DNA from: Acidobacteriota bacterium | Lineage (GTDB): Bacteria > Acidobacteriota > Terriglobia > Terriglobales > Acidobacteriaceae | Assembly (NCBI GenBank): GCA_018268755.1 | Contig: JAFDVW010000012.1 | Location: 1 to 64,000, forward strand | Length of the DNA stretch: 64,000 nt | Reading direction: 5' to 3' | Part shown: positions 59,360 to 64,000 of the stretch, piece after piece | Layout of the letters: each line of letters opens with the position of its first letter | Position numbering within the stretch: the stretch's first letter is position 1 | The notes under the pieces: model-generated | What the model was told of the DNA's origin: nothing | The model's database searches: none | The model's input: the letters and a program-made list of their open reading frames with translations, nothing else | Translations under genes and position numbers: made by a program

Positions 59360-60466
59360 GTGTCCCTGCAATTTCAAATTGAGGCGACGCGCGGCGCCGG
59401 CCGCGCGGGAAAACTATGGACTCCGCACGGAGCGGTGGAAACGCCGGTTTTTATGCCGGTGGGAACTCTGGCCTCGGTCAAAGGCATCTCACAGGACTTG
59501 CTGGAAGAGCTGGGCGTTAACATTCTGCTGGGGAATACCTATCACCTTTATTTGCGTCCCGGGGTGGAGCAGGTGCGCAAGCTGGGCGGGTTGCACGGGT
59601 TCATGGCCTGGAAGCGGGCCATCCTGACCGATTCGGGCGGATTCCAGGTCTTCAGCCTGAACGAATTGCGCAAAATCACCGAAGAGGGCGTCACGTTTCG
59701 CTCGCACCTGGACGGCTCAGCGCACTTTTTCAGTCCGGAAAGCGCGATGGAGGCGCAGATCGGCCTGGGCGCGGACATCATCATGGCTTTTGATGAGTGC
59801 ACCGAGTATCCCGCGGACGCCACTCGCTTGCGGGAGTCGATGGAACTCACACTGCGCTGGGCGGAGAGGAGCAAGCGGCATTTTGAGGCCCATAAGCACG
59901 AGGTGCCCTGGAAGTCCGCTCCGGGAGTAGAAGCGGAAAGCACGCAATCCCTGTTCGGCATTGTGCAGGGAGGCATGGATGCTGCGTTAAGGAAGGAATC
60001 GGCCGAGCGCACCATTGAAATCGGTTTTCCCGGTTATGCCATCGGCGGGTTGAGCGTGGGCGAGCCCCGCCATCTGACACAGGAGATCGTGGAAGCTACG
60101 ATTGCCCATCTTCCAGCGGACAAACCTCGCTATCTAATGGGGGTAGGGACCCCGGAGGAGATTGCCACGTTCTCGCGGATGGGCATCGACATGATGGACT
60201 GCGTATTGCCCACGCGGGCGGCCCGGCACGGGCTGTTATTTACCTCAGAGGGGAAAATCTCTATCAAGCAGGCCCGCTATGCGGGAGATGAAGGGCCACT
60301 CGATCCGCGCTGTGGGTGTAAGGTGTGCCGGCGCTACTCCCGCGCCTACCTGCGGCATCTTTATGCAGCCAATGAAGTTTTGGCGCAGGTCCTGAACACC
60401 ACCCACAATCTTTATCACTACCTTGACACGATGCGAGCCGTGCGTCATTCTATTGCACTTGGGTAA
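59360..60466 (+). CDS. tgt: tRNA-guanine(34) transglycosylase
   Basis: Exchanges guanine 34 for the queuosine precursor preQ1 in the anticodon of tRNAs for Asp, Asn, His and Tyr. The 368-residue protein has TPVFMPVGTLASVKG near 28, LGNTYHLYLRPG near 55, the catalytic Asp in LTDSGGFQVFSL near 90, the nucleophile Asp in MDMMDCVLPTRAARHGL near 275, and the C-terminal zinc cluster CGCKVCRRYSRAYLRHL near 318. GTG at 59360. It precedes yajC-secD-secF, an arrangement found in many bacteria. Confidence 0.97.
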   Translation: MSLQFQIEATRGAGRAGKLWTPHGAVETPVFMPVGTLASVKGISQDLLEELGVNILLGNTYHLYLRPGVEQVRKLGGLHGFMAWKRAILTDSGGFQVFSLNELRKITEEGVTFRSHLDGSAHFFSPESAMEAQIGLGADIIMAFDECTEYPADATRLRESMELTLRWAERSKRHFEAHKHEVPWKSAPGVEAESTQSLFGIVQGGMDAALRKESAERTIEIGFPGYAIGGLSVGEPRHLTQEIVEATIAHLPADKPRYLMGVGTPEEIATFSRMGIDMMDCVLPTRAARHGLLFTSEGKISIKQARYAGDEGPLDPRCGCKVCRRYSRAYLRHLYAANEVLAQVLNTTHNLYHYLDTMRAVRHSIALG

Positions 60467-60667
60467 GAGTCCCAGGTTTTTCTGTGGTCTCCACCGAAAC
60501 CAGAGCTTGGCATCCCCGGTTCATGCCTAAAGCTTGAAGGACTTTCCGGCCTGAAGATTCGAGAGCTCCCGAGGTAAAACGCAGCAGGCCCCAGGCGGCC
60601 GTTTGCCGCCAGCGCCGGTATTAAGCAAAGTACTGATTAAATTCATCCATCACGAGCACAGGTTCTT

Positions 60668-60985
60668 ATGAGCATTTCCTATCTTTTGGCGCAAGCGAGC
60701 GGCGGCTCCATGGGCTGGCTTGGCTTCGCGCCTCTTATCTTCATATTCGCCATCTTTTATTTTCTTCTGATTCTGCCGCAGCAGCGCCGGCAAAAGAAGT
60801 GGCAGCAGATGGTCAACGATCTCAAAACCGGTGACCGGGTAGTGACCAGCGGTGGTTTGAAGGGAACAGTCATCGCCTTGCGGGATGATTCACTTCATTT
60901 GCGGGTGCCGCCCGACAATATCAAGCTGGAAGTGAGCCGGGCCTCGGTGGTTTCCGTCACCTCCGGGGAAGAGCCGCCGAAATAG
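60668..60985 (+). CDS. yajC: Preprotein translocase subunit YajC
   Basis: A 105-residue single-pass membrane protein: the hydrophobic segment PLIFIFAIFYFLLILPQQRRQ at about 22-42, then a soluble domain with DLKTGDRVVTSGGLKGTVIAL that is the YajC signature. It associates with SecDF and YidC at the Sec translocon. ATG at 60668. The 201-bp gap to tgt holds no gene I can see, and secD follows after 51 bases. Confidence 0.96.
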   Translation: MSISYLLAQASGGSMGWLGFAPLIFIFAIFYFLLILPQQRRQKKWQQMVNDLKTGDRVVTSGGLKGTVIALRDDSLHLRVPPDNIKLEVSRASVVSVTSGEEPPK

Positions 60986-61036
60986 TTTTAGAAATCCCAA
61001 TTTTCAATCGCTGGAGCGATTGCATCCGAATTTGTC

Positions 61037-62644
61037 ATGAATAAGAACTTAACCTGGAAGCTGGTACTGATCATCGCCATCCTGCTGGTGTTTTTGTATG
61101 GCGTTATAGGCGTTCCCAAGGGCTGGTCCGGTTCGGGGCTGATGGCGGCCATGCAGGAGCGCATTCATCTGGGGCTGGACCTCAAAGGGGGCACCCACCT
61201 CATCCTGCAAGTGCAGGTGAATGATGCTGTCAACGTGGACTCCGACAACGCCGTGGAGCGCATCAAAGACGGTCTGCGGGCACGCAAGATCAACTACACC
61301 GATATCAGCAAGCCCGACCCGTCCAATAATCCCGACCACATTCTGATCAAAGGGGTCCCGCCGGAGTCGAACTCCGATCTGCGCACTATCGTTTCCGATC
61401 GGCTTTCGGAATATGACCTGGCTTCCGGTCCGGACAACACCTGGACGGTTTCCATGAAGCCGCAGATGCTCACCGACCTGAAGAACCGGGCGGTGGCGCA
61501 GGCCATCGAAACCATCCGCAATCGTATTGACCAGCTGGGCGTGACCGAACCCATCATTCAGGAGCACGGCCTGGGGCAGTACCAGATTCTGGTGCAATTG
61601 CCCGGCGTCGATGATCCGGCGCGAGTGAAGGACATTATGCAGTCCACCGCCATGCTGGAGATCCGGCAATCGCTGGGTGGGCCGTACCCCAGCCAGCAGG
61701 CGGCATTGCAGGACCGGGGCGGAATTCTGCCGCCCAATGCAGTGCTGCTGCCGGGACGCGGGTCCAACAGTGAAGGCGGGGAAACCTGGTATTTGATCTC
61801 GCGGGCTTCGGCCGTCACCGGCCGCGACCTGCGCGGAGCGGAACAGTCGCGCGATGAAACCGGGGCGCCCGCGGTAAGCTTCACCCTCACCGGCGAAGGT
61901 GGACGGCGATTTGCCGCCTTCACCGGCGCGCACGTGGGCGACAACCTGGCCGTGGTCCTGGACAATAAAGTCCAGACCGTAGCGGTGATCAAGAGCGAGA
62001 TTCGCGATCAGGGCATCATCCAGGGCCGATTCAGCGAGCAGGAAGCCAAGGACCAAGCCATGGTGCTGCGTTCCGGCGCCCTGCCGGCGGGGATCAAGTA
62101 TCTGGAGGAGCGGACGGTAGGACCCTCGCTAGGGGCGGATTCGATCCGGGCCGGGGTACGAGCCGCGGTGATCGGGCTAGTGGCTGTCCTGGTTTTCATG
62201 CTGGTCTACTATCGGGGTGCAGGCATTAACGCCGACGTGGCCCTGATCCTGAACCTCATCATTCTGCTAGGATTCCTGGGCTTCAGCGGAGCAACGCTGA
62301 CCCTGCCCGGCATCGCCGGGGTCATCCTGACCGTGGGTATGGGCGTGGATTCGAATGTGCTGATTTTCGAGCGCATTCGGGAAGAGTTGCGCAATGGCAA
62401 GACGCCACCCTCCGCGGTGGAGCAAGGCTTCAAGCACGCCTGGGTCACGATCGTGGATACGCACGTGACCACGGTGGTTTCAGCCCTGATCCTGTTTGTT
62501 TTTGGCACGGGGCCGGTGCGCGGATTTGCCGTGACGCTGACCTTTGGTTTGCTGGCCAATCTGTTTACGGCCGTGTTCGTCTCGCGCGTCATTTTTGACT
62601 GGATTTTGAGCCGCAAGCAGCGCGGGGAAGCCCTCAGTATCTAA
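61037..62644 (+). CDS. secD: Protein translocase subunit SecD
   Basis: Uses the proton motive force to pull exported proteins across the membrane, with SecF. The 535-residue protein has the first membrane segment at about 8-26, the DLKGGTHLILQVQV motif near 52, a large periplasmic P1 region (about 60-370, including LRTIVSDRLSEYDLASG and IDQLGVTEPIIQEHG), and five further membrane segments from ~380. ATG at 61037. Its C-terminus is followed by a hairpin repeat, then secF. Confidence 0.97.
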   Translation: MNKNLTWKLVLIIAILLVFLYGVIGVPKGWSGSGLMAAMQERIHLGLDLKGGTHLILQVQVNDAVNVDSDNAVERIKDGLRARKINYTDISKPDPSNNPDHILIKGVPPESNSDLRTIVSDRLSEYDLASGPDNTWTVSMKPQMLTDLKNRAVAQAIETIRNRIDQLGVTEPIIQEHGLGQYQILVQLPGVDDPARVKDIMQSTAMLEIRQSLGGPYPSQQAALQDRGGILPPNAVLLPGRGSNSEGGETWYLISRASAVTGRDLRGAEQSRDETGAPAVSFTLTGEGGRRFAAFTGAHVGDNLAVVLDNKVQTVAVIKSEIRDQGIIQGRFSEQEAKDQAMVLRSGALPAGIKYLEERTVGPSLGADSIRAGVRAAVIGLVAVLVFMLVYYRGAGINADVALILNLIILLGFLGFSGATLTLPGIAGVILTVGMGVDSNVLIFERIREELRNGKTPPSAVEQGFKHAWVTIVDTHVTTVVSALILFVFGTGPVRGFAVTLTFGLLANLFTAVFVSRVIFDWILSRKQRGEALSI

Positions 62645-62652
62645 ATTTCACC

Positions 62653-62672
62653 GCGGAGGCCGAAGCCTCCGC
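62653..62672. repeat. Hairpin repeat between secD and secF
   Basis: GCGGAGGC-CGAA-GCCTCCGC with the same stem-GC-loop-AAGC-stem pattern as the hairpins at 5174-5227, followed by a second weaker GC-rich inverted repeat. It lies nine bases past the secD stop, inside a likely operon, so it may trim or stabilise the mRNA rather than end it. Confidence 0.6.
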
Positions 62673-62713
62673 GCGCCCCCGGCGCAGGCCGGGAGGCTAC
62701 GAGGAAAAGCAGC

Positions 62714-63913
62714 GTGGAATTTTTTCGGAATACAAACATCGATTTTCTCGGCAAGAAGTGGTATTGCCTGGCCTTTTCGCTGGTGTTCAGTGTCGCGGGT
62801 CTGTTCTCCATTCTGTTCTGGCACGGCATTCCCCTGGGAGTGGACTTCCGGGGCGGAACGCTGGTTTACGTGAAGTTCTCCCATACCCCGGATGACAATG
62901 CTATCCGGGCGGCGATGGACCGGGTGGGGCTCAAAAATGCGCGTATTCAGCGCTACAACGTTGCCAACAATAGCAACGAAGTTCTGATCGATCTGGATGT
63001 CCGCGAAACCAGCGAGACGGCCCTGGACCAGGGAAAAACTAAAATTATTGAGGCTTTAGAAACCAACGCTCCAGCCGGCAAAGTCGATCTAAACAACGCC
63101 AGTTCTTTGACAATTGCCAATTATCTGCTGGAAAAGGACCCCTTGCGCGCGGGGACGGACGCTAACCAGCGCTATACCGCCCAGGCCCAGGCCATCATCA
63201 ACGTTCGCGATAAGGTCCGGGGTGGCGTCCTGAGTTCGCTGGAGGAGTTAAAGGGGCCGGTCGATCCGGCCGTGGTGGCGGTGCTGCAAGACGGCTTTTA
63301 TCTGTCGGACTTCGGTATCCGCAACGTGGAGATCGTGGGGCCGCAGGTGGGAAAACAATTACAGAGCCAGGCGGTATTAGCGACTGTTTATTCTCTGGCC
63401 GGTATGTTAGTGTATTTGGCCTTCCGGTTTGAATGGATTTACGGCGTGGCTGCGGTGGTCACGGTATTTCATGACACGGTCATTACAATCGGGGCGTTTT
63501 CCCTGACCAATAAGGAAATCTCCCTTACGGTGATCGCCGCCATCCTGACGCTGATTGGTTATTCCAACAACGATACGATCGTGGTGTTTGACCGTATTCG
63601 AGAGAACCTGAAGCTGATGCGGCGCGAATCGCTGGCGGAGATCGTGAACCGCAGCATCAACCAGACGTTGAGCCGGACGATTCTGACCACGGGGCTGACG
63701 TTTTTGACCGTCCTGGCCCTGTATTTGTTTGGCGGAGAGGTGCTGCACGGCTTCTCCTTCGCCCTGGTGGTGGGTATTTTGATTGGGACCTATTCTTCGA
63801 TTGCGATTGCGGCCCCCATTCTGGTGGCGTACCAGGAATGGCGAGCCGGCAAGGGTAAGGCCGGAGTGATCCCCGGGGGTGGGGGTCGGGAGCGAGTGAA
63901 AGCCAAGGCTTAA
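62714..63913 (+). CDS. secF: Protein translocase subunit SecF
   Basis: Partner of SecD in the Sec translocon. The 399-residue protein has the first membrane segment (YCLAFSLVFSVAGLFSILFW, about 14-33), VDFRGGTLVYVKF near 40, and five C-terminal membrane segments from ~225 with DTVITIGAFSL near 255 and YSNNDTIVVFDRIRENLK near 283, the SecF signature. GTG at 62714. A Lys/Arg-rich tail follows (GRERVKAKA). It contains a longer periplasmic region (about 90-210) than E. coli SecF, including a HU-like QARY segment not characterised here. Confidence 0.96.
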   Translation: MEFFRNTNIDFLGKKWYCLAFSLVFSVAGLFSILFWHGIPLGVDFRGGTLVYVKFSHTPDDNAIRAAMDRVGLKNARIQRYNVANNSNEVLIDLDVRETSETALDQGKTKIIEALETNAPAGKVDLNNASSLTIANYLLEKDPLRAGTDANQRYTAQAQAIINVRDKVRGGVLSSLEELKGPVDPAVVAVLQDGFYLSDFGIRNVEIVGPQVGKQLQSQAVLATVYSLAGMLVYLAFRFEWIYGVAAVVTVFHDTVITIGAFSLTNKEISLTVIAAILTLIGYSNNDTIVVFDRIRENLKLMRRESLAEIVNRSINQTLSRTILTTGLTFLTVLALYLFGGEVLHGFSFALVVGILIGTYSSIAIAAPILVAYQEWRAGKGKAGVIPGGGGRERVKAKA

Positions 63914-64000
63914 GTCTCAAGTGGGACGCCCCGGGGCCGGTCATATTTTTGTTCCAAAACAAAATGTGGCAACCGGGCGAAAAACTGGGAGCAATTTATA

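Noticed and set aside
1..64000. tRNA, rRNA and riboswitch genes
   Set aside because: None recognised by eye; in particular no cobalamin riboswitch before cobO and no T-box before thrS. A dedicated RNA search could still find small RNAs.

Overview
The window reads as a chromosomal segment of a GC-rich, Gram-negative soil-type bacterium, most likely an acidobacterium. This is inferred from the gene repertoire (secreted CocE/NonD hydrolases, secreted amidohydrolases, an M2 peptidase, DUF2911 and DUF3617 proteins, PilT paralogues, PilZ proteins), the dense short intergenic repeats and the outer-membrane and TonB genes. No rRNA, tRNA, CRISPR array or phage structural gene was seen.

Layout. 1-2035: 3' part of clpB. 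2036-9906: accessory block with a two-gene restriction-modification system (helicase-nuclease plus beta-class DNA methyltransferase) and, between two copies of an ~83-bp inverted-repeat element, a small membrane protein and a VapBC-like toxin-antitoxin pair. 9932-20256: mostly housekeeping (pirin, FmdB-type protein, rsmI, YqeY, an aminotransferase plus serA, an outer-membrane barrel, an M50/CBS protease, rsmD). 20499-24290: RidA and two paralogous secreted amidohydrolases around a DoxX gene. 24353-32053: HU, folK, PilZ and receiver regulators, DUF2911 and YCF48-like exported proteins, and a hybrid histidine kinase ending in PilZ. 32251-38637: nadD-rsfS-rlmH, cobO, accD, folC and a PlsC acyltransferase, with period-7 repeat arrays starting on two of the stop codons. 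38818-42049: secreted phytase-like protein and a membrane-spanning MutS-family ATPase. 42141-48573: two paralogous ECF sigma modules. 48840-49570: a HigBA-like toxin-antitoxin pair. 49741-51687: thrS. 51902-58496: a hydrolase-PilT pair present twice in tandem. 58507-63913: small proteins, tgt, yajC, secD, secF.

The most interesting part is the pair of ECF sigma modules. Each sigma gene overlaps the next gene, and the two downstream proteins, although otherwise unrelated (a triple VOC/glyoxalase protein and a membrane protein ending in a TonB C-terminal domain), begin with what looks like the same ~60-residue helical domain. Both sigma genes also carry a near-identical promoter-like block at the same distance from their start codons. 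My reading is that this N-terminal domain is a small sigma-binding (anti-sigma-like) module placed on different sensor or effector bodies; this is inference from the sequence.

Functional grouping: translation and rRNA maturation (thrS, tgt, rsmI, rsmD, rsfS, rlmH), protein export (yajC, secD, secF), cofactor and central metabolism (folK, folC, nadD, cobO, accD, serA plus its aminotransferase), envelope and secreted hydrolases, and surface or second-messenger regulation (PilZ proteins, PilT ATPases, hybrid kinase).
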